A stretch of 64,000 nucleotides of DNA, taken from assembly GCA_937893675.1 (NCBI GenBank), contig CALBGI010000079.1:1-64000 (forward strand). Direction: 5' to 3'. Numbering within the stretch: position 1 is the stretch's first letter; each line of letters begins with the position of its first letter. The notes under the pieces are model-generated. The model was given only the letters and a program-made list of their open reading frames with translations, was not told where the DNA came from and made no database searches. A program made the translations under genes and the position numbers. Origin of the DNA: an uncultured Blautia sp. Its GTDB lineage: Bacteria; Bacillota; Clostridia; Lachnospirales; Lachnospiraceae. Shown here piece after piece: positions 1-8,623 of the stretch.

Positions 1-70
1 CCAGGTATGCATTCGCACTAACCTCCTGCTTCGCTCTGCTCGCACTCGCTAAGTGCTCATAGTATATCCC
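1..70 (-). repeat. Promoter-leader-like repeat element, single copy
   Basis: Read on the minus strand, this stretch has a TATACT box, then a GAGCACTTAGCGAG core, a run of GCGAGC/GCGAAG words, GCAGG and TTAGTG. The same order, including the flanking bases on both sides, occurs at 11811-11880, so the two are members of one dispersed family. It lies downstream of the ABC exporter stop at 149 and points towards a gene outside the window. I see no coding potential. A leader RNA is possible, but function is unknown. Confidence 0.5.
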
Positions 71-148
71 AAACAGGCGCAAATGTATAGATTTTTTCTC
101 TTTTTTGGAGAAAAAGAGAGCAGACCTTTCCGGCCCGCCCTCCATTTT

Positions 149-1987
149 CTATACCGCCTCTGCTTTTTCAAACTGGCTGTTATAAAGCTCCGCATAGAAG
201 CCCTGTTTCTTCATCAGCTCGTCGTGACTTCCCTGTTCCACAATATCTCCGTCTCTCATATAGAGAATCAGATCCGCATCCCGGATCGTGGAAAGACGAT
301 GCGCAATGACAAAGCTGGTGCGTCCTCTCATCAGATTGTCCATGGCTTTCTGGATCCGTACTTCCGTTCTGGTATCTACAGAAGAAGTTGCCTCATCCAG
401 AATCAGGATCCGGTTATCTGCAAGAATCGCTCTTGCAATGGTGAGCAGCTGCTTCTGCCCCTGAGAAACGTTGCTGGTCTCTTCATCCAGAACCATCTGA
501 TAACCGCCCGGCTGCTGCATGATGAAGTTATGGATATGAGCCGCCTTCGCCGCCGCAATAACTTCTTCGTCCGTAGCGTCCAAACGGCCATAACGGATGT
601 TTTCCATAATTGTGCCGGAAAACAGCCAGGTATCCTGAAGCACCATACCAAACATTTCACGGAGCTTGCTCCTGTCGAAATCCCGGATATCGTGACCGTC
701 CACCTTAATGGCTCCGCTGTTTACATCATAGAACCGCATCAAAAGCTTCACCATGGTGGTTTTGCCCGCACCTGTGGGCCCCACAATGGCGATCTTCTGT
801 CCATCGTGCACTTCTGCGGAAAAATCATGGATGACAATACGGTCCGGACGATAGCCAAAACTTACATGCTCAAACTGCACATTCCCGGCAAGATTTTCAA
901 TATCCACCGGCTGCTCTGCATGCTGGTCCTCCTCCGGCTCCTCCAAAAACTCAAACACACGCTCGGAAGCGGCTGCGGAAGACTGCAGAAGATTGGTAAC
1001 CTGCGCGATCTGCTGGATGGGCTGGGTAAAGTTTCTTATATACTGGAAGAAGGACTGAATATCGCCGACCTCAATGCTTCCGCGAATTACAAAAACTCCT
1101 CCCAGCAGGGCCACCATGACATAACCCAGATTTCCCACAAACTGCATCACCGGCATCATCATACCGGAGAAAAACTGGGATTTCCATGCGGATTCGTAAA
1201 GCTTTTTGTTGTCTTTTTCAAATTCCTCCACAACGGCCTCTTCTTTGTTAAAAACTTTTACCACATTGTGGCCGCCGTAGTTCTCCTCGATCTGTCCGTT
1301 GACCTTGCCAAGATATGCCTGCTGCGCCTGGAAATATTTCTGGGAGCGTTTCATCACCTGTCCGATGATCGCCATGGATACCGGAAGGATCAAAAGAGCC
1401 ACCACCGTCATCCACACATTGATCGAGAGCATCATCACAAACACACCGATCAGGGTTGTCACTGAGGTGATGAGCTGCGTCATACTCTGATTGAGGCTCA
1501 TCTGCAGCGTATCGATATCATTTGTCACTCTGGAAAGAATTTCTCCGTTGGTCCTGCTCTCGTAGTAGTTGAGAGGCAGGCGATTCATTTTTTTGGAGAT
1601 GTCTTTCCGGAGATTATAGGTCACATCATTGGAAATTCCCGTCATCACATAGCCCTGGATGAAGGAGAAGCAGGCGCTCACCACATAAAGTCCCAGGGTA
1701 AATAAAAGGATGCTTCCGATTTTTCCAAAATCAATGCCGCCGGTGCCTCCCACCTTTGCCACCAGACCGTTAAACAGCTCTGTGGTTGCCTTGCCGAGGA
1801 TCTTCGGTCCCACAATATTAAACACCGTTCCGGCTACTGCAAAAACGAACATCAGTCCGAAACGCAGCTTATAGCGGTTCATATAGCGAAAGAGTTTTGC
1901 CATGGCGCCCTTAAAATCCTTGGCTTTCTCGCCGGCCATCGCGTGACCGTGCCCGCCCATAGGGCCTCTTCTTGTATGTTCACTCAT
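149..1987 (-). CDS. ABC exporter subunit, fused permease and ATPase (B subunit)
   Basis: A 612-residue half-transporter with an ABC_membrane domain (about residues 35-340, six hydrophobic segments) followed by an ATPase domain. The ATPase has Walker A GPTGAGKTT, a Q-loop LQDTWLFSG, signature VSQGQKQLL (degenerate: LSGGQ reads VSQGQ), and Walker B ILILDEATSSVD. Its start codon overlaps the stop of the upstream ABC gene in an ATGA arrangement, so the two are translationally coupled and probably form a heterodimer. The family exports lipids, drugs or peptides from the cytoplasm; the substrate cannot be read here. The N-terminal tail is rich in Gly and His. Control by the adjacent MarR regulator is likely. 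Confidence 0.93.
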   Translation of the reverse strand: MSEHTRRGPMGGHGHAMAGEKAKDFKGAMAKLFRYMNRYKLRFGLMFVFAVAGTVFNIVGPKILGKATTELFNGLVAKVGGTGGIDFGKIGSILLFTLGLYVVSACFSFIQGYVMTGISNDVTYNLRKDISKKMNRLPLNYYESRTNGEILSRVTNDIDTLQMSLNQSMTQLITSVTTLIGVFVMMLSINVWMTVVALLILPVSMAIIGQVMKRSQKYFQAQQAYLGKVNGQIEENYGGHNVVKVFNKEEAVVEEFEKDNKKLYESAWKSQFFSGMMMPVMQFVGNLGYVMVALLGGVFVIRGSIEVGDIQSFFQYIRNFTQPIQQIAQVTNLLQSSAAASERVFEFLEEPEEDQHAEQPVDIENLAGNVQFEHVSFGYRPDRIVIHDFSAEVHDGQKIAIVGPTGAGKTTMVKLLMRFYDVNSGAIKVDGHDIRDFDRSKLREMFGMVLQDTWLFSGTIMENIRYGRLDATDEEVIAAAKAAHIHNFIMQQPGGYQMVLDEETSNVSQGQKQLLTIARAILADNRILILDEATSSVDTRTEVRIQKAMDNLMRGRTSFVIAHRLSTIRDADLILYMRDGDIVEQGSHDELMKKQGFYAELYNSQFEKAEAV

Positions 1988-4155
1988 GCCAATTCCTCCT
2001 CTGATAACTGAGACATTGCGATCTGACGGTAAACCTCGCAGTTTTGCATAAGCTCTTTGTGCGTTCCGATTCCCGCCATATGACCCTCGTCCAGCACAAT
2101 AATCTTATCTGCATGAAGAATGGTGCTGATACGCTGCGCCACGATAATGGTCGTTGCCTCTTTTGTGTGCTCCTTCAGCGCTTTGCGAAGCGTACTGTCT
2201 GTCTTGAAGTCCAGCGCAGAAAAGCTGTCGTCGAAGATAAAGATTTCCGGTTTTTTCGCGATGGCTCTGGCAATGGAAAGACGCTGCTTCTGTCCGCCGG
2301 AAACATTGGTTCCGCCCTGGGCAATGGCAGACTGATATTTATCCGACTTTGCCTCAATGAAATCAGAAGCCTGGGCAATCTCTGCCGCCTCGTGCACCTC
2401 AAGCTCAGAGATATCCTCCTTGCCGTACCGGATATTGGAGTCGATGGTTCCGGAAAACAGGACACCCTTCTGGGGCACATAGCCCAGGCGGTTTCGCAGA
2501 TCTTTCTGCTCCATGCTGCGCACGTCCACACCATCCACACGGACCGTCCCTTCCGTCACATCATAAAATCTGGGAATCAGATTCACCAGGGTACTTTTTC
2601 CGCTTCCCGTACTTCCGATGACAGCCACTGTCTCGCCGCGTTTTGCGGTAAAGTGAATGTCTGTAAGAACCTTTTCTCCCGCATCCGGATAGGCAAAGCT
2701 CACATGGTCAAATTCCACCGTTCCTTTTGCATCCTCAGAGGGTCTCTCCGGAACCTGCGGATCCAGAATGCTTCCGTTGGTGGTAAGTACCTCGTTGATA
2801 CGAAGCGCCGCTACGTTTGCTCTTGGAAGCATAATGGAGATCATGGTGATCATCAAAAAGGACATGATGATCTGCATGGAATACTGAATGAAGGCCATCA
2901 TGTTTCCTACCTGCATGGTTCCGTTATCCACCGCATAGGAGCCCTTGTACATGATCAAAATCGAAACACCGTTCATGATCAGCATCATAAGGGGCATCAT
3001 AAAGGTCATGCACCGGTTGACAAACAGGTTGGTCTTCGTCAGGGTATTGTTCGCTTCCTCGAAACGCTCTTCTTCATGTTTTTCACGACTGAAGGCACGG
3101 ATCACCGGAATACCGGTAAGAATCTCTCTGGTTACCAGATTCAGCCGGTCAATGAGCGTCTGCAGCTTTGTAAATTTCGGCATTGCCACCTGGAACAGCA
3201 CAAAAATCACCAGCATGATCAGAGCAACCGCCACACCCAGGATCCAGGTCATGGAAGAGTCTGTCTGGAATACCCGGATAACACCGCCAATTCCCAGGAT
3301 CGGAGCATACAGGACGATGCGGAACATCATCACCATCACCATCTGTACCTGCTGCACATCGTTGGTGCTCCGCGTGATCAGCGACGCGGTTGAAAATTTA
3401 TTGTACTCATTGCTGGAAAAGCTCATAACCTTGCGGTAAATGCTGTTTCGCAGATCATGGCCAAGGGCCGCTGCCACCCGCGCGGACAAAAATGTAACGC
3501 AGATGGAGGCCGCCATGATCACAAAAGCCAGAAGCAGCATTTGGATTCCCGCTTTTTTGATGTAATCCATCTGCACGGCGTCCATATCCGTTCCCATGGC
3601 TTCGTACTCTGCCTGCACAAAAGCGACCGCTGCCTGCGTGACAATGGAGTCCGGCATTTCATCGACCTTTTCGCCGGCCGCCTCCAGCATCTCTGCCTGC
3701 ATCTGCGCTGCCGCCTGCGGATCCTGTGCCGCCGCAGTCTCGGCTTCGCTCATATCAAGCCCCAGCATACCTGCCACATCCTGAGATTCATCGCCCTGTA
3801 CCTGCGTCATTCCCAGAAGCAGCATCGGTTTGCTGAGAGTATTGTTCAGTTCTTCTCTTTCTTCCTCCGAGATATCTGCCCGGAGCTCATAAATGTTGTC
3901 GCTGTTGAGTGTATAGTCGTCTTTCACCTGCTCCGCTGCATCTTCTTCCATAAAAGACAGTAGCGCGTCAAAGGTACTGGCGCGCATTTTTTCCGGCACG
4001 CCGTCTTCAATTCCTTTCTGCTGGATTCCTACATTGATGATCCTTGATGTATAATCCGGCAGGGACAGATCGCAGTAAGCCTGTAAAAACAAAAGCGCCA
4101 CAATAACTGCAATATATCCGATGGATTTCTTTAGATATTTCATCAGTTTCAGCAT
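1984..4155 (-). CDS. ABC exporter subunit with long extracytoplasmic insert (A subunit)
   Basis: A fused permease-ATPase of 723 residues from ATG 4155, where AGAGGA lies 9 bases upstream. A longer reading from 4254 runs back through the marR gene and is unlikely. The ATPase has Walker A GSTGSGKST, signature VSGGQKQRL and Walker B IFIFDDSFSALD. In this Walker B region the usual Glu after Asp is Asp (FDDS), so this site may be the degenerate half of the heterodimer. Between the first two membrane segments is an acidic insert of about 145 residues, rich in Gln, Ala and Glu, which makes the protein longer than the usual 580. It overlaps marR by 7 bases and the next ABC gene by 4, forming one operon. 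Confidence 0.92.
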   Translation of the reverse strand: MLKLMKYLKKSIGYIAVIVALLFLQAYCDLSLPDYTSRIINVGIQQKGIEDGVPEKMRASTFDALLSFMEEDAAEQVKDDYTLNSDNIYELRADISEEEREELNNTLSKPMLLLGMTQVQGDESQDVAGMLGLDMSEAETAAAQDPQAAAQMQAEMLEAAGEKVDEMPDSIVTQAAVAFVQAEYEAMGTDMDAVQMDYIKKAGIQMLLLAFVIMAASICVTFLSARVAAALGHDLRNSIYRKVMSFSSNEYNKFSTASLITRSTNDVQQVQMVMVMMFRIVLYAPILGIGGVIRVFQTDSSMTWILGVAVALIMLVIFVLFQVAMPKFTKLQTLIDRLNLVTREILTGIPVIRAFSREKHEEERFEEANNTLTKTNLFVNRCMTFMMPLMMLIMNGVSILIMYKGSYAVDNGTMQVGNMMAFIQYSMQIIMSFLMITMISIMLPRANVAALRINEVLTTNGSILDPQVPERPSEDAKGTVEFDHVSFAYPDAGEKVLTDIHFTAKRGETVAVIGSTGSGKSTLVNLIPRFYDVTEGTVRVDGVDVRSMEQKDLRNRLGYVPQKGVLFSGTIDSNIRYGKEDISELEVHEAAEIAQASDFIEAKSDKYQSAIAQGGTNVSGGQKQRLSIARAIAKKPEIFIFDDSFSALDFKTDSTLRKALKEHTKEATTIIVAQRISTILHADKIIVLDEGHMAGIGTHKELMQNCEVYRQIAMSQLSEEELA

Positions 4156-4649
4156 TGGCTGCATTCCTCTTTTCTCAAAATTTCTTTCATCGTCGGTCCC
4201 GGGATTTTCTGGATATTTTCCAGGATCTGCAGAAAAAATCTGCGCATCAGGCAAAGCTCCGCCTCGCTGAAATCTCCGAACAGAATCTTCTCATGCTCCG
4301 CAACCGCCTGCGTGGCCTTCTCCATGACCTGACGCCCTTTTTCGCTGAGATAAATGCGCGTCACCCTCTGATCCTTTTTATCCGGCCTGCGGATGACCAT
4401 TCCCGCTTTTTCCAGACGATGGACCGTCACGGTCACCGTAGGAGGCTTTACATGCATCCTGGCTGCCAGTTCGCTCTGACTGTATCCGTCATGCTCTTTC
4501 AAAAGCCCCATGATCGGCATCTGCCTTGGATAAATCCCGATCTCCATAAACTGGCCAAAGCATTTCCCCGTATAACGGCGCGCGATCTCTGTCAGCAGTT
4601 CCTGAATATCCGAATCCTTCCCTGCTTCTTTCTCCGTAAACTCTTCCAC
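4149..4649 (-). CDS. MarR family transcriptional regulator
   Basis: A winged-helix regulator of the MarR family. The core YSQSELAARMHVKPPTVTVTVHRLEKAGMV is the recognition helix region, followed by the wing RRPDKKDQRVTRIYLSEKG. I chose the GTG at 4649 because GGAGGT lies 6 bases upstream. The ATG at 4670 is in frame but has no ribosome site, and would add seven Gly/Glu-rich residues. The gene heads an operon with the two ABC exporter subunits, the usual arrangement for drug-responsive control of an efflux pump. A sigma-A promoter lies directly upstream. The ligand is unknown. Confidence 0.9.
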   Translation of the reverse strand: MEEFTEKEAGKDSDIQELLTEIARRYTGKCFGQFMEIGIYPRQMPIMGLLKEHDGYSQSELAARMHVKPPTVTVTVHRLEKAGMVIRRPDKKDQRVTRIYLSEKGRQVMEKATQAVAEHEKILFGDFSEAELCLMRRFFLQILENIQKIPGPTMKEILRKEECSQC

Positions 4650-4687
4650 CTCTTCACCTCCACCTTTCATTAGCCGTCTAAGCTTTT

Positions 4688-4715
4688 ATTATATGGAAAT
4701 GCACAAAAAATGCAA
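4688..4715 (-). promoter_or_regulatory. Sigma-A promoter of the marR-ABC operon
   Basis: Minus-strand TTGCAT (4710-4715) and TATAAT (4688-4693) are separated by 16 bases. The spacer contains a TGCA-N7-TGCA palindrome that could be the autoregulatory MarR operator; that part is inference. Confidence 0.65.
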
Positions 4716-4760
4716 GCGATTTTTGGTGGTTTTCACAGTTTGTTCAAACTTTTTTGCATG

Positions 4761-4793
4761 GAAAAAGGAGCTGTAAGTTTCCAAACAGCTCCT
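4761..4793 (-). terminator. Intrinsic terminator of clpB-DUF4250
   Basis: Nine-base arms AGGAGCTGT/ACAGCTCCT (4766-4774 and 4785-4793) form a hairpin with a 10-base loop. On the minus strand it is followed by a T run. It sits just after the DUF4250 stop and upstream of the marR promoter. Confidence 0.8.
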
Positions 4794-4839
4794 GTCTTTT
4801 AAAATTACTTACCCAGCTAATCAATTGTATTCCTGTTTT

Positions 4840-5013
4840 TCACACAAACTGATTCTGCTCTGTATCGTAGTAGTAATCAATGGAAGCCAGCTTCTCCACC
4901 AGCTCCTGTTTTTTCATCCCACGGCAGGTACAAAGGGCCTCCAGGGATTCGTAGTAGTCTCGAAGCTGCGTGTTCACATAGCTCAGCAGCATTACCGGGT
5001 CTTTTGGTATCAT
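4840..5013 (-). CDS. DUF4250 domain-containing small protein
   Basis: A 57-residue protein beginning MIPKDPVMLLSYVNTQLRDY, which I recognise as the DUF4250 family found in Clostridia. Its ATG overlaps the clpB stop codon in an ATGA arrangement, with AAAGGAAAAAGGA upstream, so it is translationally coupled to clpB. A terminator follows it. It is acidic, soluble and tyrosine-rich, with no signal peptide. The function of the family is unknown. Its placement under the clpB CIRCE promoter implies heat-shock co-expression. Confidence 0.85.
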   Translation of the reverse strand: MIPKDPVMLLSYVNTQLRDYYESLEALCTCRGMKKQELVEKLASIDYYYDTEQNQFV

Positions 5014-7604
5014 TGTCCTTTTTCCTTTACCTGTATTTTGAACTCTCCATTGTCCACATCCAGTATCAGCGTGTCCTGCGCATGCACGTCTCCGGAAAGG
5101 ATCTTGCGCGCGGTAAGCGTCTCCACATATTTCTGAAGATAACGCTTCAGCGGGCGGGCTCCGTATATTGGATCGTAGCCGTTTTCAATCACATGCGCTC
5201 TGGCTGCGTCTGTCAGCACAAGGGAAAGCTCCTGGTCAGCAAGCCTTCTGTCCAGCTCCTGTACCATCAAATCTACTATGCTTCCAATGTTCGCCTTTGT
5301 CAAGGGCTTAAACAGAATGATTTCATCCAGACGGTTCAAAAACTCCGGCCGGAAGTGGTTCCGCAGATCGTTCATGACCAGCTCCTGTGCCTCCGGCTTA
5401 ATTTCGCCGCTCTCGTCGATTCCGTCCAGCAGATAGGGCGACCCAATATTGGAGGTCATGATAAGAATGGTGTTCTTAAAATCCACGGTGCGTCCCTGGG
5501 AATCTGTGATCCGTCCGTCGTCCAGCACCTGCAGAAGCACGTTGAACACATCCGGATGCGCCTTTTCGATCTCATCAAAAAGCACTACGCTGTACGGTTT
5601 GCGCCGCACGGCCTCCGTCAGCTGACCACCTTCCTCATACCCCACATATCCGGGAGGCGCTCCGATCAGACGGGACACAGAGTATTTCTCCATATATTCG
5701 CTCATATCAATGCGCACCATATTCTGCTCATCATCAAAAAGCGTCTGTGCAAGGGTTTTGGCAAGCTCCGTCTTTCCCACGCCGGTCGGCCCCAGAAACA
5801 GGAAGGAACCAATGGGCTTCGTGGGGTCTTTGATCCCCGCCTTGGAACGCAGGATGGCATCTGTCACCATACTTACGCCTTCGTCCTGGCCAATGACTCT
5901 CTTATGAAGCTGCTCTTCCAGACTGAGAAGCTTTGTGCGCTCTCCCTCGGTCAGTTTTGCCACCGGGATTCCGGTCCACCGGGAAATAATGCGGGCAATC
6001 TCGTCATCCGTCACGGCCTCATGCACCAGGGACCGGTCGCCCTCTTTTACCGCCCGCTCCTCAATCTCCAGCTGCTGCTGCAGACGGGGCAGTTCTCCGT
6101 ACTGAAGCTCTGCCATTTTTTCCAGATCATAGCTCTGCTGCGCTTTCTCGATCTGCTTGTTTACGTCCTCGATCTGCTCACGCAGCCTGGAAAGCTTCTC
6201 CACTGCGTGCTTTTCATTATCCCACTGGGCTTTCTGGGTGTTAAACGCATCTCGAAGCTCTGCCAGCTCCTTCTGAAGCGCAGCCAGACGTTCCTTGCTC
6301 AGATTGTCGGTCTCCCGCTTCAAAGCCGCCTCTTCAATCTCCAGCTGCATGATTTTCCGCTGCTGCTCATCAAGCTCCGCAGGCATGGAATCCAGCTCTG
6401 TCTTAATGAGCGCGCAGGCCTCATCCACCAGATCGATGGCCTTATCCGGCAGAAAACGATCGGAAATATAGCGGTCGGACAAGGTTGCCGCAGCAACCAG
6501 CGCACTGTCCGTAATCTTTACGCCGTGGTAAACCTCGTAGCGCTCCTTGAGACCACGAAGAATGGAAATGGTGTCCTCCACCGTTGGCTCATCCACCAGG
6601 ACCGGCTGGAATCTTCTCTCCAGAGCCGCGTCTTTTTCAATATACTGCCGGTATTCGTCCAGGGTCGTGGCTCCGATACAGTGAAGCTCGCCTCTTGCCA
6701 GCATGGGCTTCAGCATGTTGCCCGCATCCATGGCGCCGTCCGTCTTGCCGGCCCCCACAATAAGGTGCAGCTCGTCAATAAAGAGAATGATATTTCCTTC
6801 GCTTTTTTTGACTTCCTCAAGAACCGCCTTTAAACGCTCCTCAAATTCTCCCCGGTACTTTGCGCCTGCTACCAGCGCGCCCATGTCCAAGGCAAATATC
6901 TTCTTATCTTTTAATCCTTCCGGCACATCCCCGCGCACAATACGCTGCGCCAGTCCCTCGATCGCAGCTGTTTTTCCCACACCCGGTTCTCCGATGAGCA
7001 CCGGATTGTTCTTGGTCTTACGGGAAAGGATGCGGACGATATTCCGGATTTCCGCATCACGACCGATGACCGGGTCAAGCTTCTGGCTTCTGGCCTTTTC
7101 CACCAGATCCTCGCCATACTTATTCAGCGTATCATAGGTGGCCTCCGGATTGTCGCTGACAACCCGCTGGTTGCCTCTCACAGTGGAAAGTGCCTGCAAG
7201 AACCGCTCTCTGGTAATGCCGAACTCTCCGAAGATCTTCTTCATGGAAGGACTTGGATTGCTCAAAAGGGACAGGAACAGGTGCTCCACAGAAACATATT
7301 CGTCTCCCATGGCTCTGGCCTCGTCCTCCGCGCTCACCAGCGCCTTGTTCAGATACTGGCCGAACCGCAGCTCCCCGCCGGATACCTTCACCCTGGCATT
7401 CAGGGCATTCTCCACCACATTCATAAAATATTCTTTATTGATTTCCATTTTCTCAATCAACTTGAGAATCAGGCTGTCTTCCTGGGTCAGCAAAGAATAA
7501 AGCAGATGCTCCTGCTCAATCTCCTGATTACCGTATTCGTATGCTATCTTTTCCAGATTCTGGACAGCCTGCATTGATTTCTGCGTAAATTTGCTGATAT
7601 TCAT
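5010..7604 (-). CDS. clpB: ATP-dependent disaggregase ClpB
   Basis: The 864-residue Hsp100 chaperone that pulls proteins out of aggregates together with DnaK. It has an N-terminal Clp repeat domain (residues 1-145), a first AAA+ module with Walker A GEPGVGKT (205-212), a long coiled-coil middle domain (about 400-520), and a second AAA+ module with GPTGVGKT, Walker B VVLFDEIEKAH and the NRLDEIILF sensor region. Length and the M-domain fit ClpB rather than ClpC or ClpA. The start has AAAGGAGG 9 bases upstream. It is preceded by a sigma-A promoter overlapped by a CIRCE element, so it belongs to the HrcA regulon. Confidence 0.97.
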   Translation of the reverse strand: MNISKFTQKSMQAVQNLEKIAYEYGNQEIEQEHLLYSLLTQEDSLILKLIEKMEINKEYFMNVVENALNARVKVSGGELRFGQYLNKALVSAEDEARAMGDEYVSVEHLFLSLLSNPSPSMKKIFGEFGITRERFLQALSTVRGNQRVVSDNPEATYDTLNKYGEDLVEKARSQKLDPVIGRDAEIRNIVRILSRKTKNNPVLIGEPGVGKTAAIEGLAQRIVRGDVPEGLKDKKIFALDMGALVAGAKYRGEFEERLKAVLEEVKKSEGNIILFIDELHLIVGAGKTDGAMDAGNMLKPMLARGELHCIGATTLDEYRQYIEKDAALERRFQPVLVDEPTVEDTISILRGLKERYEVYHGVKITDSALVAAATLSDRYISDRFLPDKAIDLVDEACALIKTELDSMPAELDEQQRKIMQLEIEEAALKRETDNLSKERLAALQKELAELRDAFNTQKAQWDNEKHAVEKLSRLREQIEDVNKQIEKAQQSYDLEKMAELQYGELPRLQQQLEIEERAVKEGDRSLVHEAVTDDEIARIISRWTGIPVAKLTEGERTKLLSLEEQLHKRVIGQDEGVSMVTDAILRSKAGIKDPTKPIGSFLFLGPTGVGKTELAKTLAQTLFDDEQNMVRIDMSEYMEKYSVSRLIGAPPGYVGYEEGGQLTEAVRRKPYSVVLFDEIEKAHPDVFNVLLQVLDDGRITDSQGRTVDFKNTILIMTSNIGSPYLLDGIDESGEIKPEAQELVMNDLRNHFRPEFLNRLDEIILFKPLTKANIGSIVDLMVQELDRRLADQELSLVLTDAARAHVIENGYDPIYGARPLKRYLQKYVETLTARKILSGDVHAQDTLILDVDNGEFKIQVKEKGQ

Positions 7605-7677
7605 ATAGGCTTTCCTCCTTTATATAGCGCGGCGAAGGGTTTGTTTTCTCCGCCTCTATTTGTTCTATCCGAAATAT

Positions 7678-7706
7678 AACATATCACAACCAATTAGCAC
7701 TGTCAA
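7678..7706 (-). promoter_or_regulatory. Sigma-A promoter of clpB
   Basis: Minus-strand TTGACA (7701-7706) and TATGTT (7678-7683) with a 17-base spacer. The -35 box lies inside the CIRCE element, so HrcA binding would block polymerase. Confidence 0.8.
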
Positions 7707-7720
7707 GAGGCGAGTGCTAA
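7694..7720 (-). promoter_or_regulatory. CIRCE operator (HrcA site)
   Basis: TTAGCACTG-N9-GAGTGCTAA matches the CIRCE consensus TTAGCACTC-N9-GAGTGCTAA with a single mismatch in the left arm. HrcA represses heat-shock genes through this site. Confidence 0.95.
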
Positions 7721-7846
7721 TTTTTTTATAAAAGTTTGTATATAGCAAAATCAGATTATACAACTCAAAATGCTGAAATGTTGTTCCTTTCCAGACAGAA
7801 AAAGACACAAGCCACATTTCTATGACTCACGCCTTTTTGTACTTAA

Positions 7847-8245
7847 TCAATATTGTTCTAAAAATTCTTTCATAGTAAGTATTTCTGGAGTTTCTACATC
7901 CAATACAAAAAAATCCTTATCACCTGTCAGAAATACATCTATGCTTTCCATAATTGCAGTTGCAAGTATCGGAAAATCTTTTATGTCCCTCATTTCCGGG
8001 AATTCATTCAAATCCAGCTCTTTCGGAGTATAGACCAATTCAAATGGCAGTTCCATAAAAAATCTGTCAAGAAACTTCCTTTTTGCCGGAAATTTACGTT
8101 CCGTTACAAGTCGTAATTCCTCTATCACATAATCGCACACTACAATCTGGTGGCTTTCTGTTAATTTTCTTGCCAGTTCTTTGGTTTGTGCCGAAGGAAA
8201 AAAGATCATCGAAATAAAGATATTAGTGTCAAGCATTACCCTCAA
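7847..8245 (-). CDS. PIN-domain putative toxin (VapC-like ribonuclease)
   Basis: A 132-residue PIN-family protein of the 'putative toxin component, PIN family' type. Acidic metal-site residues are visible: Asp in MLDTNIF near the start, Glu in VIEELRLV, and Asp residues in RDIKDFPILATA and LTGDKDFF. Members cleave RNA. The start is TTG at 8245, with AAGGAGG 7 bases upstream; an ATG at 8236 is too far from that site. It follows its antitoxin with a one-base gap, the usual antitoxin-first order. Activity is inferred from family membership. Confidence 0.88.
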   Translation of the reverse strand: MRVMLDTNIFISMIFFPSAQTKELARKLTESHQIVVCDYVIEELRLVTERKFPAKRKFLDRFFMELPFELVYTPKELDLNEFPEMRDIKDFPILATAIMESIDVFLTGDKDFFVLDVETPEILTMKEFLEQY

Positions 8246-8246
8246 A

Positions 8247-8504
8247 TCAACGCCTCCTTACTTCCTTTCGGATTTCTTTCATATACTCCTGCATATCATC
8301 TTCTGTTTCAAATCCTGCTTTCTGTGCTTCACCTGCAAAAGCTTCTTCTGCCCGTTTAAATGCAAGCATTGCAGAATTTTCAAAATAAAATCTTCCATTT
8401 TCCTCAAGAATGACAATTTTATCACCAGTTCTCAATTTTAACTTATTTCTTACAGATACCGGAATGGTAATTTGTCCCTTACTGGAAATTTTTGCTACTT
8501 CCAT
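8247..8504 (-). CDS. AbrB/MazE/SpoVT-type antitoxin
   Basis: An 85-residue protein whose N-terminal half is a swapped-hairpin AbrB domain (AKISSKGQITIPVSVRNKLKLRTGDKI-type core). The C-terminal half is charged and helical, the likely toxin-binding part. I chose ATG 8504, 8 bases after AAAGGA; two other ATG codons at 8510 and 8513 lie too close to it. It is the first gene of the toxin-antitoxin pair and should bind its own promoter and neutralise the PIN protein. Confidence 0.88.
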   Translation of the reverse strand: MEVAKISSKGQITIPVSVRNKLKLRTGDKIVILEENGRFYFENSAMLAFKRAEEAFAGEAQKAGFETEDDMQEYMKEIRKEVRRR

Positions 8505-8557
8505 AATCATCATCCTTTCATTGATTGCTTGGTTTTCTTTACTTTCTTTACATTTTT

Positions 8558-8586
8558 ATTATACGCAATCCGCAAAAAAATATCAA
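8558..8586 (-). promoter_or_regulatory. Promoter of the AbrB-PIN pair
   Basis: Minus-strand TTGATA (8581-8586) and TATAAT (8558-8563) with a 17-base spacer, 54 bases upstream of the antitoxin start. Direct repeats GTAAAGAAA just downstream could be antitoxin contacts, but this is a guess. Confidence 0.75.
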
Positions 8587-8623
8587 TTCAAATATAAATA
8601 ACTCCAAATGGGTATGTCTGCTC

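Noticed and set aside
53..1465. 470-codon plus-strand frame opposite the ABC exporter
   Set aside because: It mirrors the coding strand of a clear ABC gene, is rich in His/Leu as antisense frames are, and has no ribosome site or family motif.
5004..6833. 609-codon plus-strand frame opposite clpB
   Set aside because: Antisense to a well-supported ClpB gene, with no recognisable domain.
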